Source: Stenotrophomonas sp. ESTM1D_MKCIP4_1 (GTDB taxonomy: Bacteria > Pseudomonadota > Gammaproteobacteria > Xanthomonadales > Xanthomonadaceae). Taken from it: 64,000 nucleotides of DNA. Positions 18,474-26,874 of this stretch are shown here, piece after piece; the stretch's first letter is position 1; every line of letters begins with the position of its first letter. The notes beneath the pieces were generated by a model. The model searched no databases. It was not told the DNA's origin and saw only the letters and a list, made by a program, of their open reading frames with translations. A program made the translations under genes and the position numbers. The stretch covers positions 3,508,731 through 3,572,730 of the forward strand of contig NZ_CP026004.1 in the NCBI RefSeq assembly GCF_003086895.1, given 5' to 3'.

Positions 18474-19021
18474 CAGTTCAGGCGCTGGCGGTGGCGCGCG
18501 GCCAGTACGACGTCACCGTGCAGCAACAGCACGGCCACGCGGATGAACTCCTCGATTTCGGACAGCGCTTCATCGTCGTCCTCGCCACCGGCCTCGAAAT
18601 CCTCGCTGGAGGCGCGGGCCAGGCTGGCCATGTCGGTCAGCGCTTCTTCCCCCTCTTCAGACAAGGTCGGGCGGCGGCCGCCACTGCCCAGGCCAAAGCC
18701 GCCCAGGAAGCTGCGGGTCCAGGCGAACATCGCGTCGGCCTGCGCGGCAACGTCGTCGGTGTCGGTCAGCAGCAGCTCGAAAGCAAAGTCACGGTCTTCC
18801 AGCTGCTTGATGGTGGCTTCCAGCAGCTGCGCCAAGGCGCTGCCGTCAGCCACCGGGGCCACGGTGTCGTCGGCCAGCACGCGCGCCGGCCAGTCATTGC
18901 CGGGGGCGCCGCCGGCAGCCAGCCAGCCGCACAGGCCGCCATGCAGCTCGGCCGCGGTGGCCCCCAGGCCCAGCGCCTGGCTGGCGCGGGTAACGTCGTC
19001 GACGGAAGGAAGTTCGGTCAT
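18473..19021 (-). CDS. ygfB: YgfB/UPF0149 family protein
   Basis: This 182-aa protein starts MTELPSVDDVTRASQALGLG and contains ELHGGLCGWLAAGG and the C-terminal EIEEFIRVAVLLLHGDV, both typical of YgfB. In Pseudomonas, YgfB family members influence gene regulation, but the biochemical role is not established here. The start is set by family alignment and the ATG at 19021. It is coupled to pepP downstream and divergent from the zapB-like gene, with 151 bp between. Confidence 0.92.
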   Translation of the reverse strand: MTELPSVDDVTRASQALGLGATAAELHGGLCGWLAAGGAPGNDWPARVLADDTVAPVADGSALAQLLEATIKQLEDRDFAFELLLTDTDDVAAQADAMFAWTRSFLGGFGLGSGGRRPTLSEEGEEALTDMASLARASSEDFEAGGEDDDEALSEIEEFIRVAVLLLHGDVVLAARHRQRLN

Positions 19022-19172
19022 CGTGCGGCTCGTTCGTAAGGGAAATCCTGGGAGCGCACGCGCGCGCCCGTGAGCCCTGTAGTGTAGCAACCCCGCCGGG
19101 TCCTCCTCGTGGCAGTCCGGCCCTGCTGCGGCAACGCTTGACCGCCCTCACCCGGCTTGCCTATCGTGCGGC

Positions 19173-19394
19173 ATGGAACCCGCCGACCCCCTTGCCCAGT
19201 TGCAGGCCTTCGCCGCCCGCGTGGACGCGTTGCTTGAACGCAACCAGCGCCTGGCCGAGGAGAACCGCAGCCTGCGCCACCAGCAGGAACAGCTGGTGGC
19301 CGAGCGCTCGACGCTGCTGGCCAAGAACGAGCAGGCACGCTCGCGGGTGGAAGCGATGATCAGCCGGCTCAAATCCCTGGAGCAGCACACATGA
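19173..19394 (+). CDS. Small coiled-coil protein (TIGR02449/ZapB-like)
   Basis: This 73-aa protein is nearly one continuous coiled coil (DALLERNQRLAEENRSLRHQ and onward, heptad leucines). It corresponds to the short conserved gene found just before zapA in gammaproteobacteria (TIGR02449 type). By size and position it is probably a cell division accessory like ZapB, but no direct evidence supports that. It overlaps zapA by 4 bp. Confidence 0.85.
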   Translation: MEPADPLAQLQAFAARVDALLERNQRLAEENRSLRHQQEQLVAERSTLLAKNEQARSRVEAMISRLKSLEQHT

Positions 19395-19687
19395 GCGCCG
19401 AACCGGTCAGTGTCCGCATCCTTGATCGTGAATACACGGTGGGCGTGGGCGGCGATGAACGCGACAGCCTGATGGCCGCCGCGCGCCTGCTGGATGCGCG
19501 CATGCGCGAGATCCGTGGCAGCAACCGCATGGCCGCCGTCGACCGCGTGGCCGTGCTGGCCGCGCTCAACCTGGCCCACGAACTGCAGCTGCTGCGCGAC
19601 GAGAACGCCCGCCAGGCATCGGCCCTGCAGCAGACCCTTGCCGATCTGAACCGGCGCCTGGACCGCGCGATCGACAGCAGTACGTGA
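19391..19687 (+). CDS. zapA: Cell division protein ZapA
   Basis: This 98-aa protein stabilises FtsZ filaments at midcell. It starts MSAEPVSVRILDREYTVGVG and continues with DSLMAAARLLDARMREIRGS, VDRVAVLAALNLAHEL and a C-terminal coiled coil, as in the family. The ATGA overlap with the coiled-coil gene shows coupling. It is followed by the 6S RNA gene, which is the conserved zapA-ssrS-ygfA order. Confidence 0.95.
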   Translation: MSAEPVSVRILDREYTVGVGGDERDSLMAAARLLDARMREIRGSNRMAAVDRVAVLAALNLAHELQLLRDENARQASALQQTLADLNRRLDRAIDSST

Positions 19688-19771
19688 GCAGGATGGGGAT
19701 CGCGCCTTTTCATAACTGAATTGGCACGTACTGTTGCCGACGAACGGCCTATCCAGATCGCGCGTGCTGGC

Positions 19772-19777
19772 TATAAT
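19772..19777 (+). promoter_or_regulatory. -10 element of the 6S RNA promoter
   Basis: A perfect TATAAT lies about 9 nt before the base of the predicted 6S RNA closing stem. No good -35 is seen at the standard spacing. Confidence 0.6.
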
Positions 19778-19785
19778 GGCCACGC

Positions 19786-19972
19786 GTTCTCTGCGGTACT
19801 CGACGGCATGTGCAAACATTCGCCTTGTCCCTTAAGAACGACACCGGGAGCGCGACAGCGCCGGGAGTGCAGGTCCGCCTTGTAGCGGGAAGCCCGATGG
19901 TTCTCCAGCGTTCCCACTTGAGCCCCCGGGTTCAAGGTCGTTTCGCATGCATCGACATTGCGGAGAATGCAA
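19786..19972 (+). ncRNA. ssrS: 6S RNA
   Basis: This RNA of about 187 nt binds the sigma-70 RNA polymerase holoenzyme and lowers its activity in stationary phase. Support comes from three points. First, position: it lies between zapA and ygfA. Second, the terminal stem pairs TTCTCTGCGGTACTCGACGGC-type 5' sequence with GCATCGACATTGCGGAGAA at the 3' end. Third, it has the conserved 3' hairpin CTTGAGCCCCCGGGTTCAAG, as in E. coli. Exact ends are estimated. A terminator-like hairpin follows. Confidence 0.88.
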
Positions 19973-19981
19973 TATTCCAGC

Positions 19982-20014
19982 AAGGGCGGCGTCTTCGGGC
20001 GTCGCCCTTGTTCT
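19982..20014 (+). terminator. Hairpin between 6S RNA and ygfA
   Basis: AAGGGCG and CGCCCTT pair around a TCTTCG-containing loop, followed by GTTCTTT. It resembles an intrinsic terminator. It may end or attenuate the 6S transcript ahead of ygfA, which lies 40 bp downstream. Confidence 0.65.
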
Positions 20015-20053
20015 TTCCGGCACAATGACGGCTGTTTCCCGCCGCACGCTGCC

Positions 20054-20647
20054 ATGACCGACCCGCGCCAGGCCCTGCGCCACGACCTGCGACAACGCCG
20101 CCGCGATCTTTCCGCGCCCGCGCGCATTGCCGCCGCCGAATCGCTGGCCGATGCCCTGCTCGCCCTGCCCTTCGCCCCACGCACCGGCCCGGTGGCCGGC
20201 TACTGGGCGCTGGATGGCGAGATCGCCCTGCACCGTTGGCAGCTGCAGTTGCCCGAAGGCCTCACTTACTGCCTGCCGGTGCTGGCCGGCGAGGTGCTGC
20301 GCTTCGCGCCGTGGCGCCCCGGCCAACCCTTGACCAGCAACCGCTACGGCATTCCCGAACCCGACGTGGCCGTGCAGGACACGCTGGAACCTGCGCAGAT
20401 GGCCCTGGTGGTGACCCCGCTGGTGGGCTTCGACGCCCAGTGCCGGCGGCTGGGCATGGGGGGCGGCTGGTATGATCGCAGCTTCGCCTTCCGCCACGAC
20501 CGGCCGGCGCCGCCCTGGCTGGTCGGTGCAGCGTTCGCGGTGCAGCAGGTCGAGTCCTTGCCTGTGGCGTCCTGGGACGTGCCGGTGGACGCGATCTGCA
20601 CCGAAGACGGCACCCTGTTCCCCTCCGCTGCCCCCGTGAACGCATGA
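20054..20647 (+). CDS. ygfA: 5-formyltetrahydrofolate cyclo-ligase
   Basis: This 197-aa enzyme converts 5-formyl-THF to 5,10-methenyl-THF with ATP. It starts MTDPRQALRHDLRQRRRDLS and carries VTPLVGFDAQCRRLGMGGGWYDR, the family's nucleotide/folate signature. Start chosen at the ATG at 20054, in keeping with family length. It shares the 6S locus, as in E. coli, and overlaps the EVE gene by 4 bp. Confidence 0.95.
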   Translation: MTDPRQALRHDLRQRRRDLSAPARIAAAESLADALLALPFAPRTGPVAGYWALDGEIALHRWQLQLPEGLTYCLPVLAGEVLRFAPWRPGQPLTSNRYGIPEPDVAVQDTLEPAQMALVVTPLVGFDAQCRRLGMGGGWYDRSFAFRHDRPAPPWLVGAAFAVQQVESLPVASWDVPVDAICTEDGTLFPSAAPVNA

Positions 20648-21123
20648 CCGCCCGCAAGCGCTATTGGCTGATGAAGTCCGAACCGGACGCTTTTTCCATC
20701 GATGATCTGGCCAAGGTGAAGGTCGAGCCCTGGAACGGGGTGCGCAACTACCAGGCGCGCAATTTCATGCGCGACGGCATGCAGGTTGGCGACGGCATCC
20801 TGTTCTACCACTCCAACACCAAGGTGCCGGGCATCGTCGGCCTGGCCACGGTGGCCAGCGCGGCCTACCCGGACGACACCCAGTTCGACCCGCAATCGGA
20901 TTACCACGACCCCAAGAGCACGCGCGAGAACCCGCGTTGGATGCTGGTGGACGTGGCCTTCGATCGCAAGCTGACGCAGGTGATCGCGCTGGACGAGATC
21001 AAGCTGCATGCCGATGAACTCGGCGAGGGCTTTCCGCTGGTTGCCAAGGGCAACCGCCTGTCGGTGTTCCCGGTGACGGCCGCGCAGTGGAAGCTGCTGC
21101 TGTCGCTCGAAAAGAAATCCTGA
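20644..21123 (+). CDS. EVE domain protein
   Basis: This 159-aa protein is a single EVE domain (PUA-like fold). The hallmark sequences are [31 protein letters not shown] and ILFYHSN. EVE domains bind modified bases in RNA or DNA. The ligand here is unknown. It is coupled to ygfA by ATGA and lies 22 bp before rpiA, a common arrangement in this group. Confidence 0.93.
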   Translation: MTARKRYWLMKSEPDAFSIDDLAKVKVEPWNGVRNYQARNFMRDGMQVGDGILFYHSNTKVPGIVGLATVASAAYPDDTQFDPQSDYHDPKSTRENPRWMLVDVAFDRKLTQVIALDEIKLHADELGEGFPLVAKGNRLSVFPVTAAQWKLLLSLEKKS

Positions 21124-21145
21124 TTCCCTGCCTGAGAGTCCTCCC

Positions 21146-21793
21146 ATGTCCGAAGCCAAGCGCCTGGCCGCCGAGAAAGCCATTGAATACGTCGAAGACG
21201 GCATGATCGTCGGTGTCGGCACCGGTTCCACCGTTGCCTACTTCATCGATGCCCTGGCCCGCATCCAGCACCGCATCAAGGGCGCGGTGTCCAGTTCCGA
21301 ACAGAGCACCGCCCGCCTGAAGCAGCACGGCATCGAGGTGATCGAGCTGAACCACGCCGGCAGCCTGTCGCTGTACGTGGATGGCGCCGATGAGTGCGAT
21401 GCCAACAAGTGCCTGATCAAGGGCGGCGGCGCTGCGCTGACCCGCGAGAAGATCATCGCCGAGGCTAGCGAGCGCTTCGTCTGCATCGTCGACCCGAGCA
21501 AGCAGGTGCCGGTGCTGGGCCGGTTCCCGCTGCCGGTGGAAGTGATCCCGATGGCACGCAGCCTGGTGGCCCGCCAGATCCGCGACATGACCGGCGGCCA
21601 GCCGACCTGGCGCGAGGGCGTGGTGACCGACAACGGCAACCAGATCCTGGACATCCACAACCTGGAAATCACCGACCCGGAAAAGCTGGAGCGCGAGCTC
21701 AACCAGTTGCCGGGCGTGGTCTGCGTCGGCCTGTTCGCCCGCCGCCGCGCCGATGTGGTGATCGTCGGCGGCGAGCCGCCGGTCGTGCTCTGA
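21146..21793 (+). CDS. rpiA: Ribose-5-phosphate isomerase A
   Basis: This 215-aa enzyme interconverts ribose-5-phosphate and ribulose-5-phosphate in the pentose phosphate pathway. [22 protein letters not shown] (catalytic aspartates) and [12 protein letters not shown] are intact. It has good operon spacing to the EVE gene upstream and the lipoprotein gene downstream (21 bp). Confidence 0.97.
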   Translation: MSEAKRLAAEKAIEYVEDGMIVGVGTGSTVAYFIDALARIQHRIKGAVSSSEQSTARLKQHGIEVIELNHAGSLSLYVDGADECDANKCLIKGGGAALTREKIIAEASERFVCIVDPSKQVPVLGRFPLPVEVIPMARSLVARQIRDMTGGQPTWREGVVTDNGNQILDIHNLEITDPEKLERELNQLPGVVCVGLFARRRADVVIVGGEPPVVL

Positions 21794-21814
21794 TCTGCTG
21801 CCAAGGACGCTGAC

Positions 21815-22255
21815 ATGTCACTGCGCTCGCTGCTGATCCTCCCCCTGCTGGCCCTGACCGGCTGCGCCACCGATGCCGCCCGTCACTGGGTGGAACTGGA
21901 CGGCGCCCGCTACCAGGTCGAGCTGGCCACCAATGATGAAACCCGCGCACGCGGGCTGATGTTCCGCGACCAGATGCCGACCGACCACGGCATGCTCTTC
22001 ATCCATGAGCGCGAGGACATGCAGGCGTACTGGATGAAGAACACCAAGATCGCGCTGGACATCCTGTACTTCGACAGCGAACGCAAGCTGGTGAGCCAGC
22101 AGCGCGACGTGCCGCCGTGCTCGGCCGGCGACATGTGCCCGCCCTACCCCAGCGGCGGCCCGGCGCGGTACGTGCTGGAACTCAATGCCGGGCAGGCCGA
22201 GAAGTTGAAGCTGAAGGACGGTACACCGCTGACCTTCGGCCCTGGCATCCAGTAG
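21815..22255 (+). CDS. DUF192 family lipoprotein
   Basis: This 146-aa protein has a short lipoprotein signal (MSLRSLLILPLLALTGC, lipobox LTGC) followed by one DUF192 domain. The conserved core RARGLMFRDQMPTDHGMLF and QAYWMKNTKIALDILYFD is present. The role of DUF192 proteins is unknown. The lipidation signal puts it in the cell envelope. It is the last gene of the ygfA-rpiA run. Its TAG stop is followed immediately by the GTAG of a SMAG. Confidence 0.9.
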   Translation: MSLRSLLILPLLALTGCATDAARHWVELDGARYQVELATNDETRARGLMFRDQMPTDHGMLFIHEREDMQAYWMKNTKIALDILYFDSERKLVSQQRDVPPCSAGDMCPPYPSGGPARYVLELNAGQAEKLKLKDGTPLTFGPGIQ

Positions 22256-22334
22256 GTAGATCCACGCCATGCGTGGATGAGCTGGGCCATCGGGGTCGGA
22301 TCCCGTTGCTGCGCAATGGGCTCCGACCCCGGCA
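22256..22334 (+). repeat. SMAG plus GGGGTC palindrome (copy C)
   Basis: Bases 22256-22280 are an ATCCACGC SMAG starting right after the DUF192 stop. Bases 22291-22333 are a GGGGTC palindrome with a CGTTG/CAATG inner stem. Together they separate the rpiA operon from the next gene and may end its transcript. Confidence 0.85.
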
Positions 22335-22388
22335 TCTTTTCACGCCACACCGCTTGAAACCGCCTGCAATTGCCTCCAGTCTGTGGCC

Positions 22389-23234
22389 ATGCAGGACCGG
22401 ATCACACTCCCCGACTGGGATGCGCTGGCTGACTTCGATGACGAAGCGCTGCCGCTGTTGCCGACCGCGCTGCTGATCGCGCGCGATGAATACCCCGACC
22501 TGCAGCCCGGCGTGTACGACGCGCTGGTGCAGAGCCATGTCGACCACCTGCGCGCGGAAGTGGACACCATCGAGCGCTGGCCGTTGAAGATGGCCGCGGT
22601 CAACCGCCACCTGTTCGACGAACTGGGCTACAGCGGCGACCACCAGGAGTACTACGACCCGCGCAACAGCTACCTCAACCAGGTGTTCGAGCGCCGCTTG
22701 GGCAACCCCATTTCACTGGCCCTGGTGCAGATGGAAGTGGCGCGGCGCTTGGGCATTCCGCTGGATGGCGTGTCCTTCCCCGGCCACTTCCTGGTGCGTC
22801 TGCCGGTGGATGACGGCGTGCTGGTGATGGACCCGTTCAATGGCGGTCGCCCGCTGGACGTGGACGAACTGCGGGAGCGGGCCAAGTCACACCTGGGCGG
22901 ACAGGCCCCCGACGACCAGGTGCTGGCGCAGATCCTCGACCCGGCGCCGACGCGCGCGATCCTCATCCGCATGCTGCGCAACCTGCACGGCGTCTACGCC
23001 GAGGCCAACGAGTGGGACCGCGCGGCCCGCAGCGCCGACCGCCTGCTGAAACTGGCCCCGGAACAGGACGACGCCCTGCGTGACCGTGGCCTGGCCTATC
23101 TGCAGCTGGATTACCTGGCGGGCGCGCGCCACGACCTGGGCAGCTACCTGCGTCGCAACCCTGAAGCCAGCGACGCGCAGTGGCTGCGCGAAAAGCTGAT
23201 CGACCTCGGCGGGCCGATGCCGCGGCTGCATTGA
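22389..23234 (+). CDS. SirB1-like transglutaminase-fold/TPR protein
   Basis: This 281-aa cytoplasmic protein has a SirB1 N-terminal domain (NRHLFDELGYSGDHQEYYDP, then NSYLNQVFERRLGNPISLAL and GVSFPGHFLVRLP) and a C-terminal TPR-like part (AEANEWDRAARSADRLLKLA). SirB1 proteins have a transglutaminase-like fold, and related proteins occur near prfA/hemK in other bacteria. The activity is not known. A GTG 6 nt upstream is an alternative start. Neither start has a clear ribosome binding site. Confidence 0.87.
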   Translation: MQDRITLPDWDALADFDDEALPLLPTALLIARDEYPDLQPGVYDALVQSHVDHLRAEVDTIERWPLKMAAVNRHLFDELGYSGDHQEYYDPRNSYLNQVFERRLGNPISLALVQMEVARRLGIPLDGVSFPGHFLVRLPVDDGVLVMDPFNGGRPLDVDELRERAKSHLGGQAPDDQVLAQILDPAPTRAILIRMLRNLHGVYAEANEWDRAARSADRLLKLAPEQDDALRDRGLAYLQLDYLAGARHDLGSYLRRNPEASDAQWLREKLIDLGGPMPRLH

Positions 23235-23240
23235 TTGACC

Positions 23241-23267
23241 GGTGTGCGGACCAACGGTCCGCACCCA
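23241..23267. repeat. SMAG-like palindrome (GTGCGGACC stem)
   Basis: GTGCGGACC and GGTCCGCAC flank a 3-nt centre, followed by CCACC in place of CTAC, so the GTAG signature is degenerate. A closely similar copy lies at 29085-29108. Confidence 0.7.
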
Positions 23268-23293
23268 CCCCAACGGGCCGCACCGACCCTCGA

Positions 23294-23485
23294 TCAATCG
23301 ATCTCGACCATCTCGAAATCGTCCTTGGTCACCCCGCAATCGGGGCAGGTCCAGGTCTCGGGAATGTCCTCCCAGCGCGTGCCAGCGGCGATGCCCTCTT
23401 CCGGCAGCCCGTCCGCCTCACGGTAGATGAAACCGCAGACCACGCACATCCAGGTACGCAAGGTGGTGGGGGGGGCGTCGCTCAT
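23294..23485 (-). CDS. Rubredoxin
   Basis: This 63-aa protein starts MSDAPPTTLRTWMCVVCGFIY. The two iron-binding pairs CVVCG and CPDCG are complete, and the core (EADGLPEEGIAAGTRWEDIP) is standard. Rubredoxins carry electrons, for example to alkane hydroxylases or oxidative stress enzymes. No such partner is adjacent. It is divergent from thiE across 67 bp. Confidence 0.96.
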   Translation of the reverse strand: MSDAPPTTLRTWMCVVCGFIYREADGLPEEGIAAGTRWEDIPETWTCPDCGVTKDDFEMVEID

Positions 23486-23552
23486 CGGATAATCAGGACT
23501 GGATTCACGGGCTGCCATTGTCCCATCGCGGCCCACTCACCGGTAGCCATCG

Positions 23553-24179
23553 ATGACTTCTGCTTCCCCGGCGCCCCGCGGCGTCTACCTGATCACCCCG
23601 GATGAACCGGATACCGCCCGCCTGCTGGCGCGCACCGCGCCGCTGCTGGCCGCCGGTGCCACCTGGCTGCAGTACCGCAACAAGACCGCCAGCGATGCGC
23701 TGCGCCAGGAACAGGCGACCGCCCTGCAGGCGTTGTGCGCCACCCAGGGCGTGCCGCTCATCATCAATGATGACCCGCTGCTGGCCCAGGCCGTAGGCGC
23801 GGCCGGCGTGCACCTGGGTGGGACCGACGGCGACATCCCCAGCGCGCGTGCGCTGCTCGGCCCGGCCGCCATCATCGGTGCGTCCTGCTACGACCAGCTG
23901 GCCAACGCCGAAAAGGCCGTGGCCGCTGGCGCCAGCTACGTGGCCTTCGGCGCCTTCTTCCCCACCACCACCAAGATCACCACCAGCCGCGCGCATGCCG
24001 ACCTGCTGCGGCAAAGCGCCGCACTGGGCGTGCCGCGGGTGGCGATCGGCGGCCTGACGCCGGACAATGTCGGTCCCATCATCGATGCCGGCGCCGACCT
24101 CGTGGCCGTGGTCAGCGGCATCTACGCCGCGCAGGACCCGGTCGCGACCCAGCGCGCCTTCCTCGCCCAGTTCGCGTAA
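23553..24179 (+). CDS. thiE: Thiamine-phosphate synthase
   Basis: This 208-aa enzyme joins HMP-pyrophosphate and thiazole phosphate. It shows [40 protein letters not shown] and [10 protein letters not shown] in family order. No TPP riboswitch is visible in the short upstream region. It is followed 15 bp later by hemL, so the two are probably cotranscribed. Confidence 0.96.
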   Translation: MTSASPAPRGVYLITPDEPDTARLLARTAPLLAAGATWLQYRNKTASDALRQEQATALQALCATQGVPLIINDDPLLAQAVGAAGVHLGGTDGDIPSARALLGPAAIIGASCYDQLANAEKAVAAGASYVAFGAFFPTTTKITTSRAHADLLRQSAALGVPRVAIGGLTPDNVGPIIDAGADLVAVVSGIYAAQDPVATQRAFLAQFA

Positions 24180-24194
24180 GCCCAGGAAAGCCCC

Positions 24195-25484
24195 ATGAAC
24201 CACGACCAGTCCCACGCCCTGTTCTCCCGCGCCCAGCAGCTGCTGCCGGGCGGCGTCAATTCGCCGGTGCGCGCGTTCAAGTCCGTCGGCGGCGAGCCGT
24301 TCTTCGTCGAGCGCGCCGATGGCGCCTACCTGTACGACGCCGACGGCAACCGCTACATCGACTACGTCGGCTCCTGGGGCCCGATGATCGTCGGCCACAA
24401 CCACCCGGCCGTGCGCCAGGCGGTGAAGAAAGCCATCGACAACGGCCTGTCCTTCGGTGCGCCCTGTGCGGCGGAAGTGACCATGGCTGAAACCATCACC
24501 CGCCTGGTGCCGTCCTGCGAAATGGTGCGCATGGTCAACTCGGGTACCGAGGCCACGCTGTCGGCCATCCGGCTGGCCCGTGGTGCCACCGGCCGCAACC
24601 GCATCGTGAAGTTCGAGGGCTGCTACCACGGCCACGGCGACTCCTTCCTGGTGAAGGCCGGCAGCGGCATGCTGACCCTGGGTGTACCGACCTCGCCGGG
24701 CGTGCCGGCCGGCCTGAGCGAACTGACCCTGACCCTGCCCTACAACGATTTCGAGGCCGCCACCGCGCTGTTCGAGGCGCAGGGCAGCGAGATTGCCGGC
24801 CTGATCATCGAACCGGTGGTGGGCAACGCCAACTGCATCCCGCCGCGCGAGGGCTACCTGCAGCACCTGCGCGCGCTGTGCACGCAGCACGGCGCACTGC
24901 TGATCTTCGATGAAGTGATGACCGGCTTCCGCGTGGCCCTCGGTGGTGCGCAGGCGCACTACGGCATCACCCCGGACCTGACCACCTTCGGCAAGATCAT
25001 CGGCGGCGGCATGCCGGTGGGCGCCTACGGTGGCCGCCGCGATCTGATGCAGCAGATCGCACCGGCCGGCCCGATCTACCAGGCCGGTACGCTGAGCGGC
25101 AACCCGGTGGCGATGGCTGCGGGCCTGGCGATGCTGGACCTGGTGTCGCAGCCGGGCTTCCACGACGACCTGGCCGAGCGCACCGCGCGCCTGTGCGAGG
25201 GCCTGGAAGCGGCAGCGGCCGAGGCGGGCGTGGCCGTGACCACCACGCGGGTAGGCGCGATGTTCGGCCTGTTCTTCACCAGCGAAAAGGTGGAGACCTA
25301 TGCGCAGGCCACCGCCTGCGACATTCCGGCGTTCAACCGTTTCTTCCACGCGATGCTGGAGCAGGGCGTGTTCCTGGCACCGTCGGCGTACGAGGCGGGC
25401 TTCATGTCCAGCGCGCACGACGATGCGGTGATCGAGGCGACCCTGGCGGCCGCGCGCGTCGCGTTCAAGGCAGCCAAGGGCTGA
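24195..25484 (+). CDS. hemL: Glutamate-1-semialdehyde 2,1-aminomutase
   Basis: This 429-aa PLP enzyme makes 5-aminolevulinate in the C5 tetrapyrrole pathway. The family motifs [39 protein letters not shown] and [14 protein letters not shown] are present. The PLP lysine lies in [18 protein letters not shown]. Length matches E. coli HemL (426). It forms an apparent operon with thiE. Confidence 0.97.
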   Translation: MNHDQSHALFSRAQQLLPGGVNSPVRAFKSVGGEPFFVERADGAYLYDADGNRYIDYVGSWGPMIVGHNHPAVRQAVKKAIDNGLSFGAPCAAEVTMAETITRLVPSCEMVRMVNSGTEATLSAIRLARGATGRNRIVKFEGCYHGHGDSFLVKAGSGMLTLGVPTSPGVPAGLSELTLTLPYNDFEAATALFEAQGSEIAGLIIEPVVGNANCIPPREGYLQHLRALCTQHGALLIFDEVMTGFRVALGGAQAHYGITPDLTTFGKIIGGGMPVGAYGGRRDLMQQIAPAGPIYQAGTLSGNPVAMAAGLAMLDLVSQPGFHDDLAERTARLCEGLEAAAAEAGVAVTTTRVGAMFGLFFTSEKVETYAQATACDIPAFNRFFHAMLEQGVFLAPSAYEAGFMSSAHDDAVIEATLAAARVAFKAAKG

Positions 25485-25491
25485 TCCACGC

Positions 25492-25598
25492 CATCCACGC
25501 ATGGCGTGGATCTACTGGACATCCACGCATGGCGTGGATCTACTGGACATCCACGCATGGCGTGGATCTACGGGTAGAGCCACGCCAGGCGTGGCTGC
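25492..25598. repeat. SMAG cluster: three tandem 28-bp copies plus one opposed copy
   Basis: Three identical minus-strand ATCCACGC SMAGs at 25492-25515, 25520-25543 and 25548-25571 have a strict 28-bp period. A plus-strand copy with a GCCACGCC stem follows at 25574-25598. The cluster fills the gap between the convergent hemL and azurin genes. Confidence 0.9.
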
Positions 25599-25600
25599 AC

Positions 25601-26050
25601 TCAACCGAAAACGAAGCTGCCCTTCATCATGGCGAAATGGCCGGGGAACGAGCAGAAGAAGGTGTAATCACCGCCCTTCTGCAGGCCTTTGGTCGAGAAC
25701 CGCACGCGCGTGCTCTGGCCACCACCGATCACCTGGGTGTGTGCCAGCACGCGCTTGTCGGCCTTGGGCAGGTAGCTGTCGGCCAGGGTCATGCGCATGC
25801 CCGCCAGCGCCACCGGCTGGTAATCGGCGGTGCGGGTCAGCACCCAGTTGTGGCCCATCGCCGTGGCCGCCAGCTTGCCGGTGTGGCGCAGGGTCAGGTC
25901 GACGTCGGTGCAATCGGCGGCGACCTTGATCTGGCGCGTGCTGAAACTCATCTGGTCCGTGCTGTCGATGCTCACCGCACACACGCGTGCCATCGCCGAC
26001 GGCGCCAACACCAGCGCACCCAGCCCCACCGCCACCATCCAAGCCTTCAT
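25601..26050 (-). CDS. Azurin (type I blue copper protein)
   Basis: This 149-aa periplasmic electron carrier has a signal peptide MKAWMVAVGLGALVLAPSAMA. The mature part has azurin features: the first histidine ligand in MGHNWVL, the cysteine, histidine and methionine ligands in FFCSFPGHFAMMKG, and a disulfide cysteine near the N-terminus. It is probably linked to nitrite reduction, cytochrome peroxidase or stress electron flow. No such partner is adjacent. Single-gene unit. Confidence 0.95.
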   Translation of the reverse strand: MKAWMVAVGLGALVLAPSAMARVCAVSIDSTDQMSFSTRQIKVAADCTDVDLTLRHTGKLAATAMGHNWVLTRTADYQPVALAGMRMTLADSYLPKADKRVLAHTQVIGGGQSTRVRFSTKGLQKGGDYTFFCSFPGHFAMMKGSFVFG

Positions 26051-26154
26051 CGTTGCGTCTCCTGCAGGTTCAGCGATCATTCTAGGCAGCGCCGCTGGCC
26101 GCCGGCTGCGACCGTCTGTCGCACGCGGCGCGCAGGTTCGGGCATGCTGTACGC

Positions 26155-26763
26155 ATGGAGATTCGTTTACTGCTGCTGGATGTCGACGGCGTATTGCTGC
26201 AGTACCAGCGGCCACGACGCGTGATGCACCTGGCGCAGGCCCTGCAGCGCAGCAGCGCACAGGTGCAGGCCGCGCTGTTCGACAGCGGCCTTGAAACCGC
26301 CTACGACGCCGGAGCACTCGATACCGACACGTACCTGGGGAGATTGGGCGAGGCGCTGCAGACACACGTGGATGCCACCACCTGGCTTGCGGCGCGCGTT
26401 GCCGCCTGCCGGCCACAGGCCGCCGTGCTGCAGCGCCTGCTGGCCATCAATGAGCGCCTGCCCATGGCGGTGCTGACCAACAATGGCCCGCTGATGGCGC
26501 AGGTGCTGCCCGTGCTGCTGCCTGAACTGCATGCCCGCCTGCAGCCCCGCGTGCTGTGCAGCGGCATGCTGGGCGGACGCAAGCCGGACCCGGCGCTGTT
26601 CGCGCGTGCGCTGCAGCGGCTGGACGTCGAGGCACGCCACACGCTGTTCGTGGATGACCTGTTCGTCAACGTGCGCGGCGCACGCGCGGCGGGCCTGCAG
26701 GCCGAGACCGTGCGCGATGGACGTGGACTGGGAAAGGTGTTGAAGCGCTACGGCGTGCGCTGA
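26155..26763 (+). CDS. HAD-family hydrolase
   Basis: This 202-aa protein has motif I LLLDVDGVL (nucleophile and acid aspartates), motif II VLTNNG, motif III lysine in GGRKPDP and motif IV LFVDDLFVN. It has a helical cap, so it is a subfamily I phosphatase similar to YihX-type enzymes. The substrate is unknown. It is convergent with argD across two GGGGTC palindromes. Confidence 0.88.
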   Translation: MEIRLLLLDVDGVLLQYQRPRRVMHLAQALQRSSAQVQAALFDSGLETAYDAGALDTDTYLGRLGEALQTHVDATTWLAARVAACRPQAAVLQRLLAINERLPMAVLTNNGPLMAQVLPVLLPELHARLQPRVLCSGMLGGRKPDPALFARALQRLDVEARHTLFVDDLFVNVRGARAAGLQAETVRDGRGLGKVLKRYGVR

Positions 26764-26764
26764 T

Positions 26765-26858
26765 CCGGGGTCAGAGCCCTCTCCGCTGGAGAGGGATCCG
26801 ACCCCTGCGCCGTGATCGGGGTCAGTTCCCTCTCCAGCGGAGAGGGCTCTGACCCCAT
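26765..26858. repeat. Pair of GGGGTC palindromes in opposite orientation (copies D and E)
   Basis: Copy D (26766-26804) has the GAGCC arm first, and copy E (26819-26857) has it last, so the two lie head to head. Their inner stems (CTCTCC/GGAGAG) are the same. The pair sits between the convergent HAD and argD genes and can also fold as one larger cruciform. Confidence 0.85.
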
Positions 26859-26874
26859 GGCCACGCGGCGCGGA

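Noticed and set aside
23486..23552. TPP riboswitch ahead of thiE
   Set aside because: The gap is only 67 bp and lacks the conserved CTGAGA and thi-box sequences.
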